Of a DNA stretch of 64,000 nt, positions 45,453 through 57,300 are shown piece after piece. Position numbers and translations under genes: made by a program. Within the stretch, counting starts at the first letter, position 1. Every line of letters begins with the position of its first letter. A model generated the notes under the pieces. That model saw only the letters and a list, made by a program, of their open reading frames with translations. It was not told where the DNA came from and did no database searches. Source of the DNA: Chlorophyllum brunneum (lineage: Eukaryota > Basidiomycota > Agaricomycetes > Agaricales > Agaricaceae); contig OY756141.1 of assembly GCA_963576785.1 (NCBI GenBank), positions 1,984,001 through 2,048,000 of the forward strand, read 5' to 3'.

Positions 45453-46849
45453 ATGACTGCTACTTTCGATTTACTTGTCGTGGGCTCCGGTGGAGGACCC
45501 GACGAGACCAATTTATCTGGGTGAGTCGCGTGCTCTCGTCAGCACTCGCGCCATGCCTTTGAATTCTGCCCTCCTAGGTATCTCCTGAAAACAGCGGATG
45601 CAAACTGGGAAGACGGTATCATAGCTCTCGAGGCGGGTGCGGGTATTAAGCGTTCCTTCTGAAGGCGAGGAAGGCTAATTTTTTTAGGTTCTGGTCAAGG
45701 CGCCCTGCGTCAACTCCTTCAGCAAAACCCTCGGCTTCTCGATCCTGCTGGGTCAAATAGCACGGATGATGAAAGACGGTCGTATACTGCGAGCGATATT
45801 TACTCTTTTGTCAGGTATATGTCCTTTTGCTCGTCGGATTGATATCGGTCCTATAATCCTTTACTGCGTTTCAGGTCTTACCTTGTCACCCACGCGCATT
45901 TAGATCACATAAACAGCCTGGTCATCTCTGCTGGTTCTCTCCGCGGTCAACGTAAGAGCATATATGCTGCAAAACAAACCTTACAGGACATAGAAACGAT
46001 TTTCTCCGACCGTCTTTGGCCCAATCTTGCCTCTTGGAATAACTCGGATGAAGAGTACAAGTTCCTGTACAGGCTGTACGCTTTCGCTGTTGTTGTGCTG
46101 TTCGTTCTTCTGAAGCATCGTAGCTTGGATTCAGATGGGAAATACCACACAGTTCACCCCGTCATATCGGTTCGCAGCCTCCCACTCAGTCACGGAACGT
46201 ATGAGAACGCCTCCTACATGTCCTCGGCTTTCTTCATCCGGCATGACCCTTCCTCTACTGAATTTCTCTTTTTTGGTGACGTGGAGCCGGACTCAGTTGC
46301 TTCGACCCCGCGTACAATTGACGTCTGGCGTGCAGCGGCTTCGAAGATCCCAAATACACTCAAGGCAATTTTTATTGAATGCTCGTGGCCCTCAGGACGA
46401 GCGGACGACGTGCTCTACGGACACCTCACCCCAGATCATCTAGTAGACGAGCTAATCGCCCTTGCGAGAGAGGTTGTCGCACACCGGAGAGACAGAGTGT
46501 TGAGAACATCCGAGAGGCCCGTTAGGAAACGGCAGAAGACCAATCCCGTTGCCGCCGAGGAAATGATGGATGTGCTGAAGGGCCTCTGTGTCTATGTGAT
46601 GCATTGTAAAGATGATATGACGGGTGATGGCGATACGCCTACGAGACGCATAATCACAGACCAGATTCGAGCGCTTGTGAAGCCCTATCACCTAGGTGTA
46701 GCGGTCAAGTGCGCCGAACCTGGGATGCGGATCAGTAAGTCCCACATCTGTCCGAGCTGGACATACTGATCGACATGTTCAATATCAATAGGCCTCTGAA
46801 TGCCGTTTTCTTCCGATACCCATCTTCTGTTTCTCTGCCATCTTCTTGA
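45453..46849 (+). CDS. PDE1: 3',5'-cyclic-nucleotide phosphodiesterase, class II (PDE1)
   Basis: Low-affinity cAMP phosphodiesterase of the metallo-beta-lactamase fold. Motifs: FDLLVVGSGGGPDETNLSGY, the metal motif VTHAHLDHINSLVISAG, SLPLSHG, SSAFFIRHDP, FLFFGDVEPDS, AIFIECSWPSGRADDVLYGH, LTPDHLVDEL, and the late block CVYVMHCKDDM. A 48-nt intron near 46073-46120 joins YRL to DSDGKYHTVHP. Near the end, an intron with GTAAGT donor leads to a last exon ending RYPSSVSLPSS at 46849; without it the frame stops at 46769. It opposes the PKA gene 6.4 kb away in the pathway: PDE1 removes the cAMP that activates PKA. Confidence 0.93.
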
Positions 46850-47214
46850 CTGGTTGCTTGCATGTGCGGGCTTAACATAGTCCCGCCATGGAGCCGAAGG
46901 TATATCCCCGCCCTAGGGATATATGGTATGTACTTCTACGCAACTACTGTAGCATAACACTCTGAACGTACTGTATCATGACATAAATGGTGGGGATCTT
47001 GAAATCCTCTTTATCTGGTGACATGATCCCGAAAGCAGTATTATTGCTACAGTGAAAGCGTAAGAATAACATAACATTCATGAAGTAAGAGAAAGAAGAG
47101 TGTAAAACAAGGACAACAAACATGATTGATGTAATATAACTCCCGTCCGAAGTATGTAACAAGTCTATAAGCAAGGTGGCGACAGATCACTTAACACATG
47201 ATCAACCTCAGTGC
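46850..47214. other. Intergenic, convergent 3' ends
   Basis: A+T-rich, between PDE1 and striatin. No gene or repeat seen. Confidence 0.6.
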
Positions 47215-49968
47215 TCATGACGAGGCATACAGCTTCACCACACCGTCAGCCCCAGCGCTGACCATCACTGGCAGTGATGGATGGAACTCCACATCAAGGA
47301 CACCCTCTCGAGCTTTTTCTCGATGGGTCGTAATTTCCTGGATGCATGATCGTGATCCAGCCATATCCCAAAACCGCACGGAGCAGTCATGACTGCCAGA
47401 AACCAGCGTAAACCCAGAAGCGTCTACGGAGAGTGATGTGACGCCGTCGAGGTGCGCTAGCATCGAATGCGTGCATTGTCCTTCAGAGCAGTGTTAGCAC
47501 CAATTCGCTGTAAGAGAATCCCACATCAAACCTGTAAGAACATCAAAAATCTTAATATACTTATCCTCGTGAGCCGTCACGAGAATAGGCATATTCGGAT
47601 GTGAGGCAATGCAGTTGATCTGGGTCGTGGGCGTGCCATCTTTGACAGAAAATTAGCGGAGAGAACATCGAGTTCTAGATGAATGACGTACCATACGTTG
47701 TGTCACTTGGAAGACGGATCACTTCTTTGCCAGTCTCGATCTCAAAAATTTTGACAACTGCATTTTGGTAGGCTACCGCAACTTTCTTGAGGTCTGTTTT
47801 AAGAACTTCAACAGATGTGGCCCCTGGCACGCTTGTGTCGTCTTCGAAGTCACTGCTGCTATCAAGGCCATTCCAACGCCATGATAGTTTCAACGATCCG
47901 CCACCGGAGGGTCCGCTGACGTCCCAGACTTTCACAGCACCCTCCGCCCCACAGCTGATCAATGTACCTTCATCTTTGGCCAGAGCAAGATCCCACACAG
48001 CATCCGTATGACCGATGAGCTCCCCGCGCACCCGTGTTTCATCATACGGTGCATAAGTGGTATGAGAAGGGGTGGGTAGGGCCCATACCCTAATAGAGGA
48101 GTCCAGAGATGCTGAGTATAACAACCGCTTAGACGGAGAATGGATCAACCGGGTAATTGCTGCTGAATGGCCACGGAGCGTAAGCTGAGGCTCGACTTCG
48201 GTCGTTGGCCGAGCACTATGAAGTCAGGAGCAAGGTCAGAGAATGGAACATCCATATTAACGAGGTCACGCACGAAGATGATGCAAGGTTAGAAAGTTCC
48301 ACCCTCCATACTTTTACGGTGCAATCATCACCCCCTGTTGCCAAACACAGTTCGTTAGGATGGAAGGCCACTGCTCTGACAGCATCCAAATGACTGCCGT
48401 GAGATAGCCTCAGTATGGTAAACGATAGTATTCCTTATTGACCCACTAACTTTCGAAGTGTCCGTTTGGCCTTCCAAACTTTGACATCCTCCCCTTCCCC
48501 CATGACTGAAGAATCTTCGTCATCTAGATCCATTTCCGGGTCCTTTAAATCATCGTCATCCTCTCTCCGTGGTTCCCATGCATGAACACCAGTTTGGTTT
48601 TCCTTCGCTAGGCGTGCCTGTTCCGATTGTTCGTGAGACTGTCTGAGCTTTTCCTTCCACTCGCCGGCATCGTCAGGACGATAAATAGCAGTGATTTGTC
48701 TACTATCTGGGTCTAACTCCCTTTCTCTGTCACCAGGAGCGCCGAGAGTAGAAGATGATTGTTGAGTAGAATTCGAGGGAACAGCCGGGCCCAGGGACGA
48801 CTGATTCCCTGAAGCGAGGGGATTGTTTCGTTCCAGAAGTGGAATCTGGGGTCCAGACACTGCTGGTGCAGAGGAAGAACCGGATAGTGAGTTGATACCA
48901 TTCAGTAGTGGAAACTCCTTTCCCCCCTCAGGTAAGACCTTGCGAGGTCTACCATTATAAGGAAGCTGGTCGAAAGAAGGAACATTAGGAAGAGAAAGGG
49001 GTATCGAGTTGTTTAGAAGTGGTCTGTTGGGTAACGGGTTCATAGCTTGCGGGGAAGTCAGGTAGGAAATCTCTTGAAGACATCTGGATAAAATGAGGAG
49101 TTAGGTGCAGAGCTGAGTATCTATGTAGAACGCTCAACTCACTGTTTGAGGTAGTCGCGACTACGAGCCCTGCTCTTTGGGTCACGTCCGAGAGGAGCTT
49201 TACTGAGGCCAGCTAAAGTGGATGCTACACCCGGTCAGAGACATCCGACGACAGACAGGAAGTAGATTACCTCCAGCGCCTAGAATAAGACCACCGTTCG
49301 ATAGTCGGCTCTCAGGAAGTGGAGAGTCTGTAAGCTAAGCTTAGCCATGTCTCTGTAGACGTTCGTGATGAACGCGCCTTCGCTTCGAGGAGAACTCCCA
49401 CCACTTTCCTCCTTGTGGCTTCCGGAGTCATCCTTGGAACCGGTTGAGGAGCCATGGGCCTGAATGGTCGCGAGTTTCGAGGGGGGGACTGATTGCGAAG
49501 AAGTTTGGCTGAGTTGTTTCGAGCTGAAATATCCACGTCAGGGAACAAACAGAGAACAAAGAAGGTCCTGACGTACCGTTCCATACGCAGAACGAACTCG
49601 AGCATTTTGATTCGACGCATAAGATCAAGCTTGACATTATCAAACGACCGTTTCTCTCCTTCGAGAAGAGCAATTCGGGCCTATGGGATTTCGTGGGATT
49701 GAGAGGCCGCGACAAAGCCGTCGCAAGACACGACACTGACCCTCATTTCTGCTCTCTCAATCTCCCATTCGTTTCTGTCGCGCTCATAACGTCTCCACTC
49801 TGACTGAAGGAAATGCAGCACGCTGGAAAGGGTGACGTCCTGGCCATTTTGAGGAGGGGGTGGTGGAATAGTATTCGGTTGGTTTTGATGTTGTTGGGGT
49901 TGCTGCTGCTGCTGCTGACCCTGCTGTTGCTGGTTATTAGGCGGCAGGCCTTGCAATGAGCCCAGCAT
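47215..49968 (-). CDS. Striatin (STRIPAK complex scaffold)
   Basis: Striatin (FAR8, PRO11, HAM-3 in other fungi) anchors PP2A and kinases in the STRIPAK complex that controls hyphal fusion and development. The N-terminus has a Gln-rich run, then the classic coiled coil: LHFLQSEWRRYERDRNEWEI, ERAEMRARIALLEGER, DLMRRIKMLEFVLRMER. A long Ser/Pro-rich linker includes the acidic DDDDLKDPEMDLDDED. Then WD40 repeats: HPNELCLATGG, RLLYSASLDSSIRVWALP, GHTDAVWDLALAKDEGTLIS, GAEGAVKVWDVSG, AYQNAVVKIFEIETGKEV, HLDGVTSLSVDASGFTLVSG, HDCSVRFWDMAG, and the last, VMVSAGADGVVKLYASS, ending the protein. The start ATG at 49968 is clear. Confidence 0.93.
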
Positions 49969-50149
49969 GGATATTTTGCGTGGAAGGTGGACGGAGGGAA
50001 GGAAGATATTGGGGGAGATGTGACGGGTGGATTTCGACTTGCAACTCAAGCATAGAAATATTACACATAAACAACGCCAAAGCTTCCTTCCTGAGCATGT
50101 AAAACTGACTACCTCCACGCGCATGCCTCACAAAATCCATATTCATCGC

Positions 50150-50537
50150 TCATTTCTTCCCGCTCCTGAACCCACGTTAGCAATCGTTCTCCTCCTAGTC
50201 TTTCACTCACTTCTTGATACCTCCGCCACCCATGGGGCCGGCTGCGGAGATGCTGTGAGATGAGAACAACAATCGTGGTCGTGCTGCCTACCTTTCAGAG
50301 CTGCCAAATAATCAGAATCAGTGATGTCCAGAGTGAGATCACCATACCTTTGTCCCGAGCAGCCTTCAAGGCATCCTCTTCGGCTTTCTTCCTCTTTTTG
50401 AACTCGACATCGTCCTCGGTCTCTTCCTTCTTATCTTTCTTAGGTGCCTGCCCAACACCTGGTCAGCGCATCCGACATGACTCTTTGTTTCGTTGTACCT
50501 TCAATGGCTTCAGCTTCCCGCCTTGTCGACTGGACAT
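50150..50537 (-). CDS. TMA7: Translation machinery-associated protein 7, 64 aa, five exons
   Basis: Five exons (50537-50499, 50447-50348, 50300-50292, 50241-50211, 50165-50150) sum to 195 nt, giving MSSRQGGKLKPLKAPKKDKK at the start, a charged helical middle (FKKRKKAEEDALKAARDK) and the hallmark C-terminus GPMGGGGIKKSGKK. Yeast Tma7 and human CCDC72/TMA7 have the same size and ends; it associates with ribosomes. Exon 3 is only 9 nt (completing DKALK). The last codons are split by an intron with a GTGAGT donor; reading through would stop at IKK. The longest piece has just 33 codons, so no ORF shows it. It lies 181 bp upstream of striatin and is divergent from the serine hydrolase (118 bp). Confidence 0.92.
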
Positions 50538-50655
50538 GATAGGTAGACGTGGATCAGTTGGCACCTCGATCGTTTATCCCTTGTTTGTTCTCAATCCCCT
50601 AGATCAACAGCACAGCCATCTGCTATCCTCCACTGCCTGCTCTGGGTCATATGCG

Positions 50656-53600
50656 ATGTCAAACGCCCAGACACAAGCAAGCCTCCTCGATATTCACAAC
50701 GAGGACCGATGGAAATTGACGTTGTCGAAAGACTGGGACGTTCTTGGTCCCTTCCCAATCCATGCACGGGAACAACAATTCTTATCACCATCATTTCCAG
50801 TAGATTGTGAGCTCTACTATTGCCCTATGGCCTCAGTTGTTCTCTGGCCGACAATTCAAGTGCTGAAACCCATCGATTATGAAGAGTCCTGGTCCTCGTC
50901 ATATGCAGATAACGCCGTTGTTCACTGGTCTAAAGCACAACTGTCGGAGGACGGAATCTTGGAAATCTCTTTCCCCCAAATCAGGTACCCTATCTTCTTG
51001 CTCTTGAAGTCACCAAATTCCCCAAATTGTAGATGGAAGAATCTTCGCAGGACCGAAGGCTGGGCCGCACTACAACACCATGCCCTCCTCCGAGGGACGA
51101 TAACGCTAACCCCGCCTGACATAATACATCCAGAGACGACCCCTCCCCAACTCCTCGTTCAGCTAAAACAAGGATCATATTTCAGTATAATACCCGCCAA
51201 ACGAACTGGTCTAATGCCGGAGTGGTACGCCGGAAACATCTACGCCATGGAACGAGCTCTTCCACGTATGGTCAGTCTACCCCCACCACCAGACCTCACA
51301 GCCACGAGCCACTACGATATTTTCATTAGTGGGGACTACGAGGTAAAGAGTCAATTGTTATATTATATCAGAGTCACCAACATGGTCATTGCAGATCAGG
51401 CTCTTCGGAGACCCGCACAGAAATAACACAGAGATTCCGACTCAAGTGATTAGTTTATCCGTGGAAATCGAACATACTCAAGGACAGATACGACATGAGC
51501 CATCACAGGACGTGGTATGTGATTTTATTGATGGTCACGCATTTGGTGAGGCACTTGGCATTGGGTTTCGGGGTATGAGAGACTGGACAATCGTCACTCG
51601 CATCACATCTAGAATGCCGGTATGCATCGACTTTTCACACGTATTGTACACCAACAATTTAAACCATCTATAGCAAATAAACCTGGAACTTAAGCAACCA
51701 ATAAAAATTGCCCCGTCACAGCCACGGGTGATACCACTGATCATCTCACAAAATAACTCATTCTACGGTAATGAGTTGGAGGTCATCGTGGTAGTGTCTC
51801 GCGAGTCGGGCCAAGAACAACACATATCTATCTCCCTCCCGGTCATGCAACGGAGTGTCGCTCAGTCGCATGAGCATAGGACTTTCAAGGCAACTTATTT
51901 CTTTGGCGGTGCAATGCCTACCGCATTTTTGGCTGTACCTCCAATAGGTCATCCCCAAATTGGTCATCCACCAATCTTGGCGCTACGTGAGTAGGCCCAA
52001 CTGTCACTGACAAATTTCCAATTGTTTCCCTTAGATGGCGCTGGAGTGGATATCATTGATCAAAGCTTCTGGGCCGAATCTTTGCCACCCAGCAATTTCA
52101 GCTGGACCATCTTACCGAGTGGCCGCACATCTTGGGTGAGCAATTCTTGGGTGCGATTGATTGTGATGTATAAACATCTCCTTCAGGGACTTGATTGGCA
52201 TGGTCCAAGTGCTCAAGATGCGTGGAACTGTGTTGATGCACTCCCAGGTATTCTCAAGCGGTTCGCAGTGTGGAAAGACGCTTCTTATGAAGTCGGAACG
52301 CCCGTAATTCTTCTGGGTCATTCCAACGGAGGACAGGGAGCATGGTGGCTTGGTTCTCGCTACCCTGATAGAATACTGGCCATCGTACCTGCTGCTGGAT
52401 ACATCAAGTCACAAGCATATGTGCCACTAACTATGTCGAGGTGAGACTGTCTTCCTCTTTCCATCGTGATCAAGCTTTCTCTTGTCGCCCCTCTCACAAA
52501 CGACCAAATCTGTCTAATGTTTGGGTTACAAAGGTCTGCGCATTACATAGATCCAGCGCTACGGGCCATATTAGAATCATCACTGACCCTCGATGACAAC
52601 GATCTATTTTTGTCAAATGTCATCAACAGGCCTGTACTTGCTATTCATGGGTTCGTCTAGGTTGGTTTGAGAATAATCGGCTCGATCTTATTCCTTATGA
52701 GTAGGGGAGGTGATGACAATGTCCCTGTTTGGCATGGCAGGGAATCTTTCAGTGTTGTGAAGACGTGGTCCTCACTTCATGGGGTTGAACGAAATATCAC
52801 GTATGTATTCTCGATTCTTTTCGAGACGATATGCGCCAACGTAACTTTCCAGCTTGAAAGAGGACGCGGGACAGGGTCACTGGTACCCTACAATTCTCAA
52901 CAATCCGGAGGTTACCGAGTTCATAAACAAATCACTCCAACAACACAAGCCCCCTCGAAGTTCTAAGTTGCTTGTACCTTTCACTTTGACAGTCTTTAGG
53001 CCAGAGGAAAGTGGGACCTTGGAAGGCTGGAAGATTGAAGAGGTCAGATGTCTTGGGAGGTAGGTCACGATCCGCCGCATTCCCACTGAAACAGGCTTCA
53101 TACTCTATGTCTAGACTGGCAAGGCTTACAGTGATCCCTTCAAGCACCAGTGATACCCTCGAAATCCGAACAGCTAACGTCAGGAGTTTTTCAACTCCTC
53201 AGGTTTTCGAACCATATTCTACTCTATTGATTGACGGAAATGAGGCCAAGCTCGGCCTGGCAGTTCACGGGTCGGCTCTCCACTTCGATTGGGATTCCTT
53301 ATCAAACAAGTGGGAAGTGGGTCTTTCTTTTCTTCTTTGACCGATCCCCGGGCCAACATTTTCAGTTATTAATGACAGGGAAAACGATCACACCTTCACC
53401 TCCGACTCGTCTTCAGTCCTTCCTTTCCGTCAAGGGCTCGATCACATTCATACCACTCACATCCAGATTTACCGATCAGTATGAAAATCATATGTCCCTG
53501 GCGACCCGCCTTGCCCATGATTTGCACGTATACCATCGCTTGGACGCAGAGATAACTCTAGATCAGGAAGCGATCGCTCGAAAGGATTTCAGTGATTGGC

Positions 53601-54091
53601 CGAGGAGTAACATAGTCCTGATCGGTAGTCCAAAACATCCACTTGTTCAAGGTGTTCTGGGACAAAATAAAACCCCACTGGGCCTGAGAGACGGTCAACT
53701 GGTGCTCAATGGCCGTCCCATCAAGACCCCCTCAGACACCGGTAGCCAATTATCACATTTGCTGTGTGTTCGTGTTTGCTTATTGACGAACCCAGGAATT
53801 ATACTATTGCATCCACACCCAACCTCCCCAGACGCATTGATGATGCTGATCCTTGGCGAGAGTACCGGGGCTCTCGAACGAATAGGACGTCTGTTCCCAA
53901 TAAGAACAGGAATTGCCACGCCGTCGTGGATCATTCTCAGCCCTTTAGTCGACAAGCTAGGAGCAGCTGGAGTAGCAGGGGCAGGGTGAGTCGTAACTAC
54001 ATGTACCTGGGACGCTACTCATCTCATTAACAGAATTTGGGGTTCTGACTGGACATGGAATGAAGCCTTTTCCTGGTCCGAGGGCCTATGA
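50656..54091 (+). CDS. Large alpha/beta-hydrolase (S9/esterase-like), two domains
   Basis: The N-terminal half is a beta-rich domain (KDWDVLGPFPIHAREQQFL, YYDIF-type strands, PEWYAGNIYAMERALP). The middle is an alpha/beta-hydrolase with nucleophile elbow ILLGHSNGGQGAWWL (GxSxGG), the acid in HGDDNVPVWHGRE and the His in GQGHWYP, so a serine triad is likely. A C-terminal domain follows: KLLVPFTLTVFRPEESG, LARLTVIPSSTSDTLEIRTA, KGSITFIPLTSRFTDQYEN, WPRSNIVLIGSPKHPLVQGV, TPSWIILSPLVDKLGAAGVA, ending WTWNEAFSWSEGL. Prolyl-oligopeptidase-like or polyester-depolymerase-like activity is possible; the substrate is unknown. No signal peptide follows the chosen Met; open frame upstream to 50260 is antisense to TMA7. 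Confidence 0.82.
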
Positions 54092-54313
54092 AACTCAAGC
54101 CCATTTTCAGATTAGTGCAAATATAAGGAGTAATCGCGTCAAGTTTAATTGTCATACACGTTGTTACAATACAGGATGCAATGTGGAAAAACCCAGATAG
54201 GACATGACAGATATGTGCGAAGAGATAGCAATTATAACGACAAAAAAATCTACTGTTGGAATATTGACTCTGCGACCTGTAACATCTTGCGTCACGGCCA
54301 AGGTGGCAGGAGT
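54092..54313. other. Intergenic, convergent 3' ends
   Basis: 222 bp between the hydrolase and NOT1 stops; no feature seen. Confidence 0.6.
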
Positions 54314-57300
54314 TCATGATAAGTTATGACGCACACTATCGAGCAATACAGTCACTTCAGGGGCAACGCGAATGAATTCTTTGGCCCAGAATTCGTACTT
54401 CGGGTTGCGGAGCAACTCTATAAAAGTGACCAGAGCCCCCCAAGGGTGCGGCCGATGAACAATGAAGCGCTCGAGGAGAACTTTGGTCATGATCTCTCGG
54501 AAGCGATCCTCCTTCACCTCCAAGAAGAGATAAAGTATGAGGGAACTGAACCAATGGGTATGGGCGTTGGGGTAGCGCAAGTGTAAGGCCATTGAGCTCA
54601 AGAGGTGATGCTTTCCTGTAAATAAACACATTAGCGGAACGGATCAGGTTAAAGGCACCTAATGAAACAACCCACCTTCATCGTCAAGATTGCTGGCGAG
54701 GTATTGTAATGCAACAACCCCTGGGTCACTCGCAACAAAGAGGGAAGATCCACTTCGCGCCTTGGCTTGGGCGACAGACGAAACACCAATGAACATTACG
54801 AGCGAGTTGATTAGGGAGAGGTTATATGTTTCATTTGCGGATTCAGAACCCCCCGGAAGCTTGAGACGATCTTTGAGTGAAGCCAGGAAGGAGGTAGAAC
54901 CGCGGCCGAGTAAATACTGCTCTAAATACGTTCGTAACTCGCCATTCTTGAGGCCAGAGCTGAAGTCGGAGAGGATGGGTGGGATGGGGCCCATCTCGGG
55001 AATTGAGTCGAACTTTTGATTACGGAGGTTGGGATCGGGGAGGATAACGGCGGGAGGGAAGGCACTGAGAATAATGTTTCGCAACTGGATACAGCGTTGC
55101 GGGATGACGTCGCACAAAGTGAAGTAGTATTCACTTAAGAATTCGGGAAAATCGTGAAGGAGAACTAGAAGGAGCCGCAAAGCGCCACGATACAGGTCCT
55201 TGGCGGCGTTTTGCAAGTCGGCATCTTTCAAGAATGGAGCAAGGAATTTGAAGAGGGAGACGAGAAGCTTGTGGAAAGCAGACCAGCCCTGGACTCGAGT
55301 TAGTACTAATGCTGACAAGGCTTTCATAACATCGCGTACCTCACGATTCTCAGACATCAGGAGCTTGGGCATGAAGAGTCTGTGGGAGATGAGACACATC
55401 CAGGAGAATGCAAATCCTGGAAAGTATGTGGGTTGAAGGGAGCTATATGTGTCGCTGATAGCAATCAGCAGGTGAAAGTAAACTGGACCAAGATGGTTCT
55501 CGATAGAGTGGAGGTCGTTGACAAGACTCGAGAAGAATCTGAAGAAAGGCTTCTGTTGGAATGCGGCTCCTTGTTCTTCGTGTAGATTGGCCAACACAAG
55601 GACAAAGATGGACAAAATCTTCGTCAAGTAGTGGACTTTGGCCTGGTCATTATTGACTCCTGAGGCATCGCCATGGTATTTGATAATGTATACAATGAGC
55701 CTCGACATGGCATCCAAAGCTTGAAAGGCATAGGCGAAGTCGTTCGAGGCGACACACTTGACATAGCTATTGACGCTAGCCTCCGCACACACTCTAAAGA
55801 AAAGGGAGGACATGTCTTCGACCTTGAGTATCCCCTGCTTGGTTAGTTGTGTGATAAACGGCACGAAGCTTTTCTCGGGAGAATGAGAACGCTGAAAAAT
55901 GTTAACCCATTGCTGAAACCATATATAGAGCTTTTCCCGTAGTTGTTCTGTCTCAGATTTTGTGGAAGGCTGGTGTGAGGTGGCTTCCGCTGGAGCAGAA
56001 GTTCGTCTGACGCCACGCAGGTCATCGAGGAGATGGTTGACACTGTGCTGGTATGAGCAAATTTTATGGGGTCAGCAGGTGCGGATTACATACTCTTCGT
56101 TCGCTTTTCCGGCCTTAGAATTCTGATCGAGGGCGTCGATGGTGTAAGGAAACTGATTTTGATTAGCTACCGGAGGCTCGGCAGTCAGGCATTCACGAAT
56201 CAAGCCAACAGCATAGGTCAGGAGACTGGAGCGAGGTTCCGTGGAGAGGGACTTGGCAAGCTGCTGGTCCGTAACGCTGATGTCAATGAGGCCGCTCTTC
56301 AATAAAGCTACGGTGACTGGAACATTGAACTTGCGCTGTTCGCAGGGCACAGTTATTATCCTTGTCAAAGGGAACATTCTAGCAAACATACCTCGTCGTT
56401 AGCATACAACAGCCATTCGATGGCTTCCTTTGCTACCTCTTCGAATGAGTGGCACAGCTGTTCCAAAAGTGCGACATAAACCTCCCTTCCAAGTTGAGAC
56501 GGAGTATTGTATAACTTGCGGACAATTGCCTGGGACATGATGAGGGGAGTGTGCTGGCGATCGGTAGCTTCGACTGCAAGAAATAGGATCTGGCGGACCA
56601 AATGGCGGACGTCATGACTTGGGGGTAAGGTAGGAAGACTCTGGGTAGGGAGCTGTATCATGATTGCCTCGAGGTCGCGAGTCAGAACTTGAAAGCGGTC
56701 CATAATCTCTTGGTGAGTATGCATGTCTTGGTCATCAACTTCGTGTTCAAGGCCAGGGGATGGGTTGTTGTAGGCATACGAGTTAGCAGAGCTGGGTCGG
56801 CTGATATTGGGCCTCAGCTGCACAGCTACCGACCGGACTCAGTGACGATAATTGGGCGGAAAGAAGCTAAGACATACCAAAATCCTCATAGACAGCAGCC
56901 TGGATATTCTGGACACCACCGGGTTTGATACGAAGTGGTTCGGGGAGACCAAGAGCGAAACTAGGAGGAGGAGTGTTAGGATCCAGGTAAGGACCTGCAT
57001 TGCGGGTTTCGCGATGGCGCCTTCGACTCTCGATAGAAGCGGCAAAGTTGTCCTCTACATCTGCAACAGCCCTCTCCATTGCCACCTTCTCGATAGCTGC
57101 ACATGCAATTTCTATATTGTCTTGCATGAGCAGAAGAATAACCTGCTCTGGGACCAGTTGCTAACGTGCAGGCATTAAGTGCAAGTAACACAATAAACGT
57201 AGAATAGATTTACCTCAGTAAATCCATGGCTGTTTAAGAAGTGACGAAGCTGAGTCGTGAGGTTGGTCCTCATTGGTTCTTTGCAAGTAACAAGTGCCAA

